The notes below the pieces were generated by a model. That model worked only from the letters and a program-made list of their open reading frames with translations, was not told where the DNA came from and ran no database searches. Shown here piece after piece: positions 43,623 through 53,188 of a DNA stretch of 60,417 bases; position 1 is the stretch's first letter; every line of letters starts with the position of its first letter. The DNA comes from a bacterium (GTDB lineage: Bacteria > UBP6 > JAFGXH01): contig JAMOQH010000032.1 in assembly GCA_027064085.1 (NCBI GenBank), forward strand, positions 1-60,417. The letters are read 5' to 3'. A program made the translations under genes and the position numbers.

Positions 43623-44621
43623 ATGTTTACTTTAGCTTTTGAATCTTCTTGTGATGACACATCAATTGCAATATTTAAAGATAAAAGATTAATTACAATG
43701 AAAACTGCATCTCAAAATGAAATACATTCTTTATATGGTGGTGTAGTTCCTGAGTTAGCAGCAAGAGCTCATACTCAAAATATTCTTCCATTATACTATG
43801 AAGTATTAAAAGAGGCAAATATTAAGCTTTCTGATGTAAAGTTAATAACTGCAACTTATGCTCCTGGGCTTATAGGCTCTTTACTTGTAGGATTAGAGTT
43901 TGCAAAAGCATTAGCAATAATAAATAATATAAAATTTAAAAAAGTTCATCATATTGCAGGACATTTACATGCGGCACATATTACACAGAAAATAGATTAT
44001 CCTTTCCTTGGGGTAACTGTTAGTGGTGGACATACCACAATTTACATTGTTAATGATATTGATAAATATGAATTAATAGGTTGGTCATTAGATGATGCTG
44101 TGGGTGAAGCTTATGATAAAGTCGCTAAAATGTGTGATTTAGGTTATCCTGGAGGTCCGATAATAGATAAAATAGCTCAAAATTATAATGGGGAATTAAT
44201 TGATTTTCCTAGGCCAATGAAATATAAAAAGAATTTTAATTTATCATATAGTGGTTTAAAAACGGCTGTTTCTATTTATATAAAGAACAACCCAAACTAT
44301 AATATAGAGCAATTAGTTTCTTCTTTTCAAGTAGCAGCAATAGATGTTTTAACACATAAAATTAAACTTGCAGCAAAGTATTATAATTTAAAAAGAATAG
44401 TAATAAGTGGTGGAGTTTCTGCTAATAGCCATTTAAGAAAATTATTACCAACTTTATTTAAAGATGAAACTGTTTATTTTCCCGAAATGAAGTATTGTAT
44501 GGATAATGCAGGAATGATAGGCTATCTTGGTATTCTTCTGTATGAAAAATATGGTGAGGACAATCCCAAAACTGTTAATCCAAAAGCAAGTAGCCGGCTT
44601 GGCGTTAAGTTAAATAAATAA
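43623..44621 (+). CDS. tsaD: tRNA N6-threonylcarbamoyltransferase TsaD
   Basis: Transfers the threonylcarbamoyl group to A37 of ANN-reading tRNAs. 332 residues: FESSCDDTSIA, GGVVPELAARAH, TYAPGLIGSLLVG, the metal-binding HHIAGHLHAAH, GHTTIYIVND, GEAYDKVAKM, ISGGVSANSHLR and DNAGMIGYLG. All family landmarks are present. AGAGGT precedes the ATG. Single gene after the tRNA. Confidence 0.97.
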   Translation: MFTLAFESSCDDTSIAIFKDKRLITMKTASQNEIHSLYGGVVPELAARAHTQNILPLYYEVLKEANIKLSDVKLITATYAPGLIGSLLVGLEFAKALAIINNIKFKKVHHIAGHLHAAHITQKIDYPFLGVTVSGGHTTIYIVNDIDKYELIGWSLDDAVGEAYDKVAKMCDLGYPGGPIIDKIAQNYNGELIDFPRPMKYKKNFNLSYSGLKTAVSIYIKNNPNYNIEQLVSSFQVAAIDVLTHKIKLAAKYYNLKRIVISGGVSANSHLRKLLPTLFKDETVYFPEMKYCMDNAGMIGYLGILLYEKYGEDNPKTVNPKASSRLGVKLNK

Positions 44622-44660
44622 ACTTTATTTTGTAATTATAGTTTACAACGGGAGAAATAC

Positions 44661-45236
44661 TTAATCTTTAATTAAAATAGGTTTAATTGTTGCTTTTCCA
44701 TTTTTTACTATAACTTTAAAATCAATATCTTTAGCTTTATATTTCTTTTTAAGAATTTCAGCCTGCTGTTGTAGTTTTTTAGATAAAACTTCCTTGTTTA
44801 ATTCTTTGTTAACCCCCAAAAGTCTTTGTGTAACTTCATATTTATTTAAAAGTTTATCATAATTTTTAGCTTGAGGTTTATTTTCATTATTTTCAACATT
44901 TTTAGGGGGATTTTCTTTGCCTTTAAGTTTATTATGTATCTTCATTTTATATCTATCTATTTTATATGTACCTTTTTCTATTCTAAGCCAAATTCCATCC
45001 CATTTTCCTTGGAATAATGCAAACTTATGAGTTAAATTCGCTGCTTTTTGTTTTATAATAGGGTTGTTTATTCTTAAAGTTTGCAAATTTAAAATATCTC
45101 TTTTCAGTTTTTGCCTTTTTTTTGTAGGTTCTATTCTTTCATGGCCTTGAAAAAACATATCATATTCATGAATTAATTCATTTAATTCTCTTTCTATAAT
45201 TAGAACTTCTTTTTTACCTCTAATAATATCACTCAT
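44661..45236 (-). CDS. MXAN_5187-like protein
   Basis: 191 residues, soluble and Lys-rich. The segment ELNELIHEYDMFFQGHERIEPTK and the following FALFQGKWDGIWLRIEKGTY match the C-terminal domain described for Myxococcus MXAN_5187; its function is unknown. A charged linker (100-125) leads to a C-terminal helix-strand part. ATG 45236 overlaps the stop of the sigma-54 activator gene and has AAGGA at a suitable distance; the in-frame ATG at 45242 is too close to it. Last gene of a four-gene minus operon. Confidence 0.65.
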   Translation of the reverse strand: MSDIIRGKKEVLIIERELNELIHEYDMFFQGHERIEPTKKRQKLKRDILNLQTLRINNPIIKQKAANLTHKFALFQGKWDGIWLRIEKGTYKIDRYKMKIHNKLKGKENPPKNVENNENKPQAKNYDKLLNKYEVTQRLLGVNKELNKEVLSKKLQQQAEILKKKYKAKDIDFKVIVKNGKATIKPILIKD

Positions 45237-46731
45237 AATCATATCCTTCTAATAACTCTGAATGGTCTTCCATCCAACGATATAGTTTTGTTCTTGATAT
45301 TTCTAACTCTTTATAGGTTTTCTTTCTGTTAAATTTATTTTTAATTAATGATTCTAGTATTGCCTGATTTATCACATTTTGTAATGACTTATTTTTACTT
45401 TTTTTCCAATTAAAAATATGAATATCCTTACTCTTGATTATATCTCCAGAAAAAACAAAAGCCCTTTCTATAGTATTTTTTAACTCTCTAACATTTCCTT
45501 GCCAAAGATATGAATTTAATTCTTCCATTGCATCTATTGAAAGTTTTTTATTTTCTCCCATTTTTTCATTAATTCTTCTTAAGAATAATTCTGCATATAG
45601 AATGATATCATTTTTTCTATCTCTTAATGGAGGAATTGTAATAGGGAGTACATATATTCTATGAAGTAAATCCTCCCTAAATTTATCCTCTGATATTAAT
45701 TTAAAAATATCTTTATGAGTTGCTGATATTATTCTTACATTAACTTTTTCAAATCTTTCACCACCAACTTTTTTTACTTTTTTGGTTTCAAGAACTCGTA
45801 ATAGTTTCGCTTGTTGTTCAATTGGCATATCGGCAATTTCATCGAGGAATAATGTACCATTATTTGCTAATTGAAATAAACCATTCTTTTCTTTTTCTGC
45901 ACCTGTAAAAGCTCCTTTTACATGCCCAAAAAGTTCTGTTTCCCATAAGTTATCAGGTATTGATGAACAATTTACGGCAATAAACTTACCTTCTAGTTTT
46001 GATATTTTATGAATAGTATTGGCCAATACATCTTTTCCAACACCCGTTTCTCCATGTATAAAAACTGGGAAATCAGAATGTGCTCCCATCCATATTTGAA
46101 AATATTGGTCTATTAAGGAATTAGACATTGAGTAAAATTTATAAAAACTATGATTTTTAAAGAAATTTGGGGCATCTAGGTTGCCAAATATTTGAAAATT
46201 TATATTTTTAAAGAAACTTTTTATGGGAAAATCATCTAACTCTAAATGAGTGTTATCTATTTCGAGAGTTTTGTTATCTATATTAATTTTAAAACTATAA
46301 CCATTAATATATGAGCTAAAATTTTTTTTAAATGTGTAAAATGAAATCTTTCTCTCAATATTTAGGTATAAAAAATAAAAATCATTTTGTAGTTTTTTAT
46401 TATTTAAGTATCTTATATCAAATGTCTCAGCAATAGTTTGATCTATTTGTGTTTGAAATATAAATTCATAACTTCCTATTTCAATAATATCGCCATGGTT
46501 TAGTAAAAACTTATTTTCTTTAATAGGATTACCATTTAATTTTGTAATTTTTGAATATAGTTGTTCAACAAAGTATTCATTATCTTCTTTTAATATTTCA
46601 AATGCAGTTCTTGATATATAATCTTCAAGAATAATAATATCACATTCTTCAGACCTACCAACAATGTTTTTATTCCCTAAAGTATGCATACTTTGAAGTA
46701 TCATATTTTTTTTAATCGATATTATTGCCAC
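45229..46731 (-). CDS. Sigma-54-dependent transcriptional activator with FHA domain
   Basis: 500 residues. N-terminal FHA domain (1-95: KNIVGRSEECDIIIL, INGD-type turn LNHGDIIEIGSYEF). The usual SRxH is SRTAF, with the conserved His replaced. The AAA+ domain (about 215-440) shows GETGVGKDVLA, the sigma-54-contacting GAFTGA, TLFLDEIADMP and RVISATHKD. A Fis-type helix-turn-helix ends it (RKKTYKELEISRTKLYRWM). It would activate sigma-54 promoters in response to a phosphoprotein or partner. Its start overlaps the PilZ gene by 20 bases. Confidence 0.92.
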   Translation of the reverse strand: MAIISIKKNMILQSMHTLGNKNIVGRSEECDIIILEDYISRTAFEILKEDNEYFVEQLYSKITKLNGNPIKENKFLLNHGDIIEIGSYEFIFQTQIDQTIAETFDIRYLNNKKLQNDFYFLYLNIERKISFYTFKKNFSSYINGYSFKINIDNKTLEIDNTHLELDDFPIKSFFKNINFQIFGNLDAPNFFKNHSFYKFYSMSNSLIDQYFQIWMGAHSDFPVFIHGETGVGKDVLANTIHKISKLEGKFIAVNCSSIPDNLWETELFGHVKGAFTGAEKEKNGLFQLANNGTLFLDEIADMPIEQQAKLLRVLETKKVKKVGGERFEKVNVRIISATHKDIFKLISEDKFREDLLHRIYVLPITIPPLRDRKNDIILYAELFLRRINEKMGENKKLSIDAMEELNSYLWQGNVRELKNTIERAFVFSGDIIKSKDIHIFNWKKSKNKSLQNVINQAILESLIKNKFNRKKTYKELEISRTKLYRWMEDHSELLEGYDYE

Positions 46732-47089
46732 TATATTTCTCTACGAATTCTTTAATAAATAATTTATCATCTTCACTTAAATTAATAAATTCAACCCCCA
46801 TACCATCATTTAAATCACCTTCTTTTCTTATTCTTACAACTTTAGCATCTACAGAGATAGATTTTTCTGTTCCAGGCATTGAAAACTCTAGGCTTAATAC
46901 ATCATCAATATTTAAAGGTGTGGTTGTTTCTAAAAACATACCTGTTTCTGATACATCTCTTGTTGAGTAACAAAATTTAAAATCATTTTTCCCTTTAAAT
47001 TCTTCACCAAGCCATAGAGCAATTTCATGTTCTGAATTATTGTCAGCCCACACTCTAAATCCTATTCTTTCTCCTTTTCTTTTTTCCAT
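46712..47089 (-). CDS. PilZ-domain protein
   Basis: 125 residues. A PilZ beta-barrel with RKGERIGFRVWAD near the start, YSTRDVSETGMFLET (the D/NxSxxG motif) and DGMGVEFINLSEDDK. The Arg-rich c-di-GMP loop appears only as RKGER, so nucleotide binding is plausible but not certain. Overlaps the downstream sigma-54 activator and sits one base after the upstream gene stop, so all are one operon. Confidence 0.85.
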   Translation of the reverse strand: MEKRKGERIGFRVWADNNSEHEIALWLGEEFKGKNDFKFCYSTRDVSETGMFLETTTPLNIDDVLSLEFSMPGTEKSISVDAKVVRIRKEGDLNDGMGVEFINLSEDDKLFIKEFVEKYSGNNID

Positions 47090-47090
47090 T

Positions 47091-47657
47091 TTATTTCTCC
47101 TGTTCTAATTGCATTATTTTAGTTTTTAATGCAAGATAGTTGCTAAATTCTATTTCATGGTTTTGTTTAATGATTTCTAAATAAAATCTTTTTTTATGGT
47201 TTTTTGAAATTTTAATTTTTAATTCTTTTAAACTTTTTAGGTATTTACTCCGTTTGTCAATATCTATGAATTTAATATTATCACTAGAATATTCGTCGGT
47301 AGTATTTTTATCAATACAATAAATTATGAAATCATCTGATGCCAAATTTGTTATTTCTTGATCTTTTAGCAAATTACTTGTAACAAATATTGCTTTATAA
47401 TCTTTTTTTGCTAAATTTTTTAAAAAATCATTCTTTTTTTTAAATGGGTCAATAAAAAAATTTAAACTTGTTGCATAGTGATATATTATTTTTTCAAGCT
47501 TATCATCAAGAATTGTTGCAATTTGTATATATTTATCAAAAAAATCACTTTCATTATAGCGATTATCTATTGATAACTTTTCCATTAATATAATTTCTCC
47601 TATTAACGAGTAAGATAAGTTTAAATTTTCTACTAAAATATTGATGCAATCCTTCAT
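47091..47657 (-). CDS. Unknown protein, first gene of the PilZ/FHA operon
   Basis: 188 residues without recognisable family motifs. Residues 1-70 are helical. Residues 85-140 alternate strand and helix (KAIFVTSNLLK, DFIIYCID, KFIDIDK), resembling a degenerate receiver-like or Rossmann half. A C-terminal helical part (LKIKISKNHKKRFYLEII) may be a coiled coil. It is followed by the PilZ gene after one base. No signal peptide, so cytoplasmic. Confidence 0.55.
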   Translation of the reverse strand: MKDCINILVENLNLSYSLIGEIILMEKLSIDNRYNESDFFDKYIQIATILDDKLEKIIYHYATSLNFFIDPFKKKNDFLKNLAKKDYKAIFVTSNLLKDQEITNLASDDFIIYCIDKNTTDEYSSDNIKFIDIDKRSKYLKSLKELKIKISKNHKKRFYLEIIKQNHEIEFSNYLALKTKIMQLEQEK

Positions 47658-47739
47658 TAATAACTCCCTTAAAAATAATAGTTTATCTTGTATTTATTGT
47701 CAAATAATTGTATTAATTTTATATTTAAAGAATTACAAA

Positions 47740-47768
47740 TTGAATAAAAAGCATAAATGTGTTATGTT
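47740..47768 (+). promoter_or_regulatory. Promoter of glyS
   Basis: TTGAAT (47740-47745) and TATGTT (47763-47768) are separated by 17 bases, about 25 bases before glyS, with AGGAG in between. Confidence 0.5.
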
Positions 47769-47792
47769 ATTGCTTGTTTTTAGGAGCTGATT

Positions 47793-49871
47793 ATGGAAAA
47801 TAAAAAAGAATTATTATTAGAGTTATATGTTGAAGAAATACCTCCATTTGAATTATATAAGTTAAATGATTTCTTTAAAGTAGAAATAGAGAAATTTTTA
47901 AAAAACAATGACATTAATTTTGAAGATGGTAAAATTCTTTCTACTCCAAGAAGAGTGGCATACTTAGCAAACAATGTTAGTGGAAAGCAAAATGATAAAG
48001 AAGTTATTGTTTATGGGCCGTATAAGCATATCGCTTTTGATGCAAATGGTAACCCAACTAGGGCATTATTAGGCTTCTTAAAAGGTAAAGGAAAAAGTTT
48101 AGAAGATGTTTCTTATCAAAAAGACAAAAAAGGGGAGAGAATATACTTCAAAAATAGTGTAAAAGGCAAAACAATAGATGAACTGTTAAGTGAGTTTGTA
48201 AATAAAATTTTAATGAAAAAAGCACCTTTCAAAAAATCAATGAAATGGGCAAGCAATAACTATACTTTTATTAGGCCAGTACATAGTATTTTGGCATTAT
48301 ATGGTAGTACTATACTAAATATTAAATATGAAAACTTAATTGCGAGTAATAAAACAAGAGGACATCTTATTTTAGCAAATGAAGAATTTGAAGTTAATTC
48401 TCCAAATGAATATGAATCTAAATTAAAAAAAACTTTTGTAATTTCTGATTCAACAGAGAGAAAAAAGTTAATTTTATCTCAAATAAAAGAAATAGAAAAT
48501 AAAAATAATTTTAAAGTTATGATAGATGATTATCTATTAAAAGAAGTTATTAATATTGTTGAGTATCCAGCATCTTTTGTAGGAACATTTAGCGAAGAAT
48601 TTTTAGTTTTACCAGCAGAAGTTCTTGAAATAAGCATGAAAAAACATCAAAAATATTTTCCAATTTATGATAATAATGGAAATATTACAAATCATTTTTT
48701 GGCTGTTGCAAATGTTCCACTTGAAGGAAGAGAAGCCATTATTCATGGTAATGAAAGAGTTTTAAGAGCGAGACTTAGTGATGCAAAATTCTTTTATGAA
48801 GATGATTTAAAAAAAGGTTTAGATGTTTTAATTCCTAAATTAGAAGATGTATTATTTCAACAAAAGTTAGGTTCTTATGCTGATAAAACAAGAAGAATAG
48901 AGGATATTGCATTAAAATTAAACAAAGATTTGAATTATAATATTTCTGAAGAGAAAATTAAAAAATCTGCTTCATTAATAAAAGTTGATTTATTAACAGG
49001 GATGGTTGGTGAGTTTGCTGGATTACAAGGAATAGTAGGAACACATTATGCTAAAAAACTTGGTATTGAAGAAGATGTTGCATTAAGTATAATGGAACAT
49101 TACCAACCTAAAACTGTTAATGATGAAGTTCCAAGTAGCAATCTATCTGTTCTAATGGCTTTATCTGATAAACTAGATACCTTAGTGGGTGGCTTTACTG
49201 CGGGGCTTGCTCCAACGGGAAGTAAAGATCCATTTGCCTTAAGAAGAGCAAGTTTAAGTATATTAAAAATTATGACACAAAGAAATGATGATTTGCAATT
49301 AAAAGATTACTTTATTCATTCTATTTTAACTTTAGAAAATGCTCCAAATGATGCCTTATTAACTAAATTAGTTGATTTCTTTAAAGAAAGGCTTAAGTTT
49401 TTCTTAAAAAGTAACTATAAATCAGATGTCGTTGAAGCTGTTACTGCAAAATCTGATACAATTAATAAAACAACAGTTGAATTATGTGATGCTTTAAATA
49501 ATTTTAAAAATGGTACTGAATCAAGAGAATTAATTCTTTTAATTAAAAGAATTACAAATATTTTAAAAGATGATTTATACACAATAAGTGGTGAAATTAA
49601 AGAATCATTACTAGATTTTCAAGAAGAAAAAGATTTGTTTTTGTGGCTAAATGAAAATAGTAATAAATTTAATACTCTCTTTACTCAAAATAAATTTCAA
49701 GATGCCTTTAATGTTGCATTAACGGCGTATCCTATTTTAGATAAATTCTTTGATAAAGTTTTAGTTAATGATGAGAATGCTGATATCAAGAAAAATAGGC
49801 AATTATTGCTCAAAAATTTATATTCACTTTTTACTAATTTTATTGCTCTTGAAAAGTTAGTTACTAATTAA
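47793..49871 (+). CDS. glyS: Glycyl-tRNA synthetase beta subunit
   Basis: 692 residues of the alpha2-beta2 type enzyme. It begins ELLLELYVEEIPP and contains STPRRVAYL, FIRPVHSI, VNIVEYPASFVGTF, VLEISMKKHQKYFP, KFFYEDDL, VGEFAGLQGIVGTHYA, AGLAPTGSKDPFALRRASL and a C-terminal helical anticodon-binding region. The catalytic alpha subunit gene glyQ, normally just upstream, is not in the window. Its 3' end overlaps the convergent neighbour by 15 bases. Confidence 0.96.
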   Translation: MENKKELLLELYVEEIPPFELYKLNDFFKVEIEKFLKNNDINFEDGKILSTPRRVAYLANNVSGKQNDKEVIVYGPYKHIAFDANGNPTRALLGFLKGKGKSLEDVSYQKDKKGERIYFKNSVKGKTIDELLSEFVNKILMKKAPFKKSMKWASNNYTFIRPVHSILALYGSTILNIKYENLIASNKTRGHLILANEEFEVNSPNEYESKLKKTFVISDSTERKKLILSQIKEIENKNNFKVMIDDYLLKEVINIVEYPASFVGTFSEEFLVLPAEVLEISMKKHQKYFPIYDNNGNITNHFLAVANVPLEGREAIIHGNERVLRARLSDAKFFYEDDLKKGLDVLIPKLEDVLFQQKLGSYADKTRRIEDIALKLNKDLNYNISEEKIKKSASLIKVDLLTGMVGEFAGLQGIVGTHYAKKLGIEEDVALSIMEHYQPKTVNDEVPSSNLSVLMALSDKLDTLVGGFTAGLAPTGSKDPFALRRASLSILKIMTQRNDDLQLKDYFIHSILTLENAPNDALLTKLVDFFKERLKFFLKSNYKSDVVEAVTAKSDTINKTTVELCDALNNFKNGTESRELILLIKRITNILKDDLYTISGEIKESLLDFQEEKDLFLWLNENSNKFNTLFTQNKFQDAFNVALTAYPILDKFFDKVLVNDENADIKKNRQLLLKNLYSLFTNFIALEKLVTN

Positions 49872-50462
49872 TGCTTCTTTAAAACTCTCATAATTATTTA
49901 AATTTTGCAAGATAGTATTTTTACTATATTTAACTAATTGAATATCCTTATAATATGGTGTTAAAAAATCTCTTAATGAATTAGAATTATCATTTTTTAT
50001 TAAAGATAATAAATTTTTATTAATTATTATTGGATGTCCTTTTTTATTATTAAAAATAGGCTGTAAAATGGGGCTGTTTCCGTTATATTCTTTAATTATT
50101 TTATGATATAATTCTTGTTCAATAAATGGTTGATCTATCATTTGTAAAATAAGATGATTTTTTTCACTTAAGGAGGAAACTCCTTTTTTAATTGAGCTAT
50201 ACATTCCATTTTCATAATTTTTATTATAAACAAAATTTATTTTATTCAAAAATTCTTTTTCAATATGTTTTTCTATAATTTTTGCATGATGTCCTAAAAC
50301 AACTTGTATGGATATGTTACCATTCCTATTTTTACAAGCTATTAAAAGTTTTTCTATAATAATATTTATTACTTTTCTCCCCTTTATTTCTAAAAGAGCT
50401 TTGTCTTGACCCATTCTACTAGATTTTCCTGCAGTTAATAAAATTGCATCAAAAGTTTCCAT
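49857..50462 (-). CDS. MobA-like nucleotidyltransferase
   Basis: 201 residues of the MobA/MocA-like NTP transferase type: FDAILLTAGKSSRMGQDKALLEIKGR (nucleotide-binding loop with RMG and K), VLGHHAKII, NGMYSSIKKG and MIDQPFI (metal-binding D) then KGHPIII. This pattern is closest to molybdenum cofactor cytidylyltransferase or CTP:molybdopterin-type enzymes. No molybdenum enzyme is present nearby, so the substrate is uncertain. Starts within the stop of the upstream gene (TAATG). Confidence 0.8.
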   Translation of the reverse strand: METFDAILLTAGKSSRMGQDKALLEIKGRKVINIIIEKLLIACKNRNGNISIQVVLGHHAKIIEKHIEKEFLNKINFVYNKNYENGMYSSIKKGVSSLSEKNHLILQMIDQPFIEQELYHKIIKEYNGNSPILQPIFNNKKGHPIIINKNLLSLIKNDNSNSLRDFLTPYYKDIQLVKYSKNTILQNLNNYESFKEALISN

Positions 50463-50983
50463 TATTTTCCTTTTTTTTCTAAAATTACTGTTGTATAATA
50501 TTTTGCTATCATAATATATTTATTTTTTTGAAAATTTTCATATAATATTCTAAAATCTTGACAAGTTAAATCAGAGTTTTTTAAATACCATGGGGGGCCT
50601 TCTAGGCTATATAAAAAGAATCCTATATCTCTATATTTAGTAACACTAGTATATTCGAATTGTTCAATTATTTCAAATCCTTTTCTTTTGAGTAAATTAC
50701 TATTTATTTTTTCAGTACTATGTATTATTACTCTCCCTTTGTAATAATTTGGGATAAAATATAGTTTATTTATTTGATATATTATAATTAAGTCAATAGT
50801 TTTAAAAAAACTCATTTTATAATTAAAGTCATAATTTTCTTTAAATTCAGTAATGATAGTGCTTTCTTTTAAAATTTTAAAAATTGATTTTAAAATTTTT
50901 TTATTTATAGGAGTTGTGTAAGTATTATTTATAATATTCCAAGCACAATATAATTTATCTAGTTCAAGTAAATCATCATTCAT
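50462..50983 (-). CDS. Unknown protein upstream of the MobA-like gene
   Basis: 173 residues, no signal peptide or membrane helix, no family recognised. Visible are an N-terminal helical part and alternating strands (KTIDLIIIYQINKLYFIP, KGRVIIHSTEKI, GFEIIEQFEY, DIGFFLYSLEGPPWYL). It is coupled to the nucleotidyltransferase by a one-base overlap, suggesting a shared task. Possibly nucleotide- or cofactor-related; this is inference only. Confidence 0.5.
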   Translation of the reverse strand: MNDDLLELDKLYCAWNIINNTYTTPINKKILKSIFKILKESTIITEFKENYDFNYKMSFFKTIDLIIIYQINKLYFIPNYYKGRVIIHSTEKINSNLLKRKGFEIIEQFEYTSVTKYRDIGFFLYSLEGPPWYLKNSDLTCQDFRILYENFQKNKYIMIAKYYTTVILEKKGK

Positions 50984-51039
50984 AATGTATACTAATTGAT
51001 TTTAACTGAGTTTTGCAAGATATTTTTTATAATGTACAC

Positions 51040-51064
51040 AAAAAAAGGGTGGCAAGCCACCCTT
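51040..51064 (-). terminator. Terminator of the lipoprotein/sigma-factor operon
   Basis: On the minus strand AAGGGTGGC and GCCACCCTT (51064-51045) pair perfectly over a two-base loop and run into seven T. It lies 24 bases after the lipoprotein stop. It is the strongest terminator in the window. Confidence 0.9.
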
Positions 51065-51087
51065 AAAAGACTTAATCTTTTTATTTT

Positions 51088-51951
51088 TTACTTTTTATTA
51101 CCTAATGCTTTAAGTGTAAATGTTCTTTCAAATGCACCACTGTCTAATTGAGCTTGGCTAACTTTGAAATCTTTTTCTAAATCTTGATATAAAACTTTTA
51201 CACCTGTATCAGTAAGTTGAGTTGCATAAATATTAAGGCTCATTCCAACATTAGCTTCATGAATAGTGTAAGCTTTCATCCATGCGTCAGTACAAGGTAT
51301 TGTAGTATAATCAGTAAAATCACAAACACCTTCACTATCACATGCTTCTAGTTCGTTTAATGCGATTCTAAAACTACTAATATCACCACATTCAGTTAGT
51401 GTTCCACCATAACCATCATCAATATCCCATTTAACTGTTAAAATTGCTTGTTGAACTTTTTCAAGTTTAACAACATTTGCATCATTTGCTGCACCAGGAG
51501 CTTCAACTCCACCAATTTTAGGAACGGCTACAAAATTCTTAGAAACTTCATCTGTAAATTTTACAGTAAAGTCATAATCTTTGTTAGACCATAAGTGCTC
51601 AATTGGATAGCCCATATTAGTGCTTTCTAATTCATGAACATTTAAGTCTTTACAAGCTACTGTTGTTTTTGCAACTTCATCACCATGTACAGAAACTGTT
51701 ATGTCAACATTATCTACATTTGCTTCGCTACAATGTAATGCATCATTAGTTTCAGAGTTTCTTAAGTTGAATTTTAAATTAACTATTCCTGCAGGTTCAT
51801 TTTCTCCACAATAACCAGCATAACAAGCTTCTTTTTCACCGTTACAGTCATCGTCTGTTTTACAGTTATCACCAGCTGTTTCACAACCCATTGCAAATGT
51901 CATTAACATTATTGTTAAAATTGACAGTAATAAAAATCTTACCTTTTTCAT
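51088..51951 (-). CDS. Lipoprotein of unknown function in the sigma-factor operon
   Basis: 287 residues. Lipoprotein signal with FAMGC (C23). A Cys-rich start (CKTDDDCNGEKEACYAGYC) resembles the Dickkopf-like segment of other lipoproteins here. The remainder is beta-rich with several Cys pairs (LHCSEANVDNVDITVSVHG, YDFTVKFTDE, ILTVKWDIDDGYGG, LNIYATQLTDTG). No known family. It follows the anti-sigma gene by 33 bases and is probably an envelope target of the ECF sigma factor. Confidence 0.65.
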   Translation of the reverse strand: MKKVRFLLLSILTIMLMTFAMGCETAGDNCKTDDDCNGEKEACYAGYCGENEPAGIVNLKFNLRNSETNDALHCSEANVDNVDITVSVHGDEVAKTTVACKDLNVHELESTNMGYPIEHLWSNKDYDFTVKFTDEVSKNFVAVPKIGGVEAPGAANDANVVKLEKVQQAILTVKWDIDDGYGGTLTECGDISSFRIALNELEACDSEGVCDFTDYTTIPCTDAWMKAYTIHEANVGMSLNIYATQLTDTGVKVLYQDLEKDFKVSQAQLDSGAFERTFTLKALGNKK

Positions 51952-51984
51952 AATTCCTCCATTAAAGTAAGTAAGTTATTAAAA

Positions 51985-52572
51985 TTAAATTGGACCATCA
52001 TCATCGTTATCATTATTTTCTTTAAATAACCAAATAACAGTTTTGTTTTTATCCTTTGTTTTATAAATCATAGCATTAAATTTACTGTATTCTAAGCTAT
52101 CAATAGTTACGCTATCACCTGCTTTAGCTTGAGTATTTACTGTTGTCGTATTAGGTTTATTATTTGAAATAATGATTGAAATCAATAAAATTGCAGCTAA
52201 AGATACTATTGCGGGTGCAAATCTATATATTTTACCAAAAATATTATCATTAGCTTTAGTTTCTTCTTTTTTAATTTTTTCTTTTGGAAACTCAATAATA
52301 TTATCATATAAGGTATGTTCTTCTGTTATATTCTCAGTGTTTTTAAGTTTTTCATTTAAATCTTTTATTAAATTAGGTAATTCAAAACTATGTTCTATTT
52401 GTTCATAATGAAACAAAGTATTGCTTGATAGTTCTTCTAGTTCTTCAACTAAAACTCTACAAGTTTCACATTCTTTAAGGTGATTTGCAACTTCTTGCAT
52501 ATCCTTATCATTTAGTTCACCATCAACATAAGCTGTTAATTTTTCTGTTTCTATAAAATCACATTTTTTCAT
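51985..52572 (-). CDS. Anti-sigma factor with zinc-finger (ZAS) domain
   Basis: 195 residues. The N-terminal zinc-binding anti-sigma domain carries H31-x3-C35-x2-C38 (ANHLKECETCRVLVEEL). A linker leads to one membrane helix (about 113-132: FAPAIVSLAAILLISIIIS) and a short periplasmic domain. It would hold the upstream-encoded sigma factor at the membrane. It lies nine bases after the sigma gene. The periplasmic part ends in an acidic DNDDDGPI tail. Confidence 0.88.
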   Translation of the reverse strand: MKKCDFIETEKLTAYVDGELNDKDMQEVANHLKECETCRVLVEELEELSSNTLFHYEQIEHSFELPNLIKDLNEKLKNTENITEEHTLYDNIIEFPKEKIKKEETKANDNIFGKIYRFAPAIVSLAAILLISIIISNNKPNTTTVNTQAKAGDSVTIDSLEYSKFNAMIYKTKDKNKTVIWLFKENNDNDDDGPI

Positions 52573-52581
52573 TTCAGCCTC

Positions 52582-53175
52582 CTAATTATCATACTCTTTT
52601 AGGTATTTTTTAAGGTTCATTCTTGCATGATGTAATCTGCTCATAACGGTACCTTTTGAAATATCTAAAATTTCTGCAATATCAGCATAAGACATGTCTT
52701 CAAATTCTCTAAGTTGTAGCATTAACTTATGATCATCTGAAAGTTTATTCATTGCTTTAGCCATTTTTACCGACAACTCCCTTTTTTGAACTTGTTCTAT
52801 TGGCGATGCTACTTTATGATGAACCGAATCAGTATAGATACTTTCATTTTTATATTGTTCTCCATATTCTACAGATGATAAATTCCTTTTTTTTCTGTAT
52901 ATATCAATACTGACATTTCTAGTGATTTTATACATCCAAGTGTATAGACTAGAATTTTCTTTAAAGTTTTTGATATACTTGAATACTTTTAAAAAAACAT
53001 CTTGTGTTGCATCGTATGCATCAGATTCATTTTTTAAAATTCCATAAGCAATCATATATATCCTCTTTTGATATGTTTGAACAAGCTCTTCAAAAGCTTT
53101 ATTGTCTCCAACTTTTATTTTTGCCACAAGCCCTTTCTCATTACGCCTCAAACTCAACTCCAAACTATTAGACAT
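52582..53175 (-). CDS. ECF RNA polymerase sigma factor (RpoE-like)
   Basis: 197 residues. Region 2 (FEELVQTYQKRIYMIAYGI, SDAYDATQDVFLKVFKYI, LYTWMYKITRNVSIDIYRKK) and region 4 (LPLREF-type MLQLREFEDMSYADIAEILDISKGTVMSRLHHARMNLKKYL) are complete; region 3 is absent as in group 4 sigma factors. Followed by its anti-sigma gene. Upstream, after 13 bases, lies a receiver-TPR gene, so all may share one transcript from near 54400. Confidence 0.93.
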   Translation of the reverse strand: MSNSLELSLRRNEKGLVAKIKVGDNKAFEELVQTYQKRIYMIAYGILKNESDAYDATQDVFLKVFKYIKNFKENSSLYTWMYKITRNVSIDIYRKKRNLSSVEYGEQYKNESIYTDSVHHKVASPIEQVQKRELSVKMAKAMNKLSDDHKLMLQLREFEDMSYADIAEILDISKGTVMSRLHHARMNLKKYLKEYDN

Positions 53176-53188
53176 CTATAATAAAATT

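Noticed and set aside
49857-49871. 15-base convergent overlap of glyS and the MobA-like gene as a regulatory antisense pair
   Set aside because: Short convergent overlaps are common and no further signal supports regulation.
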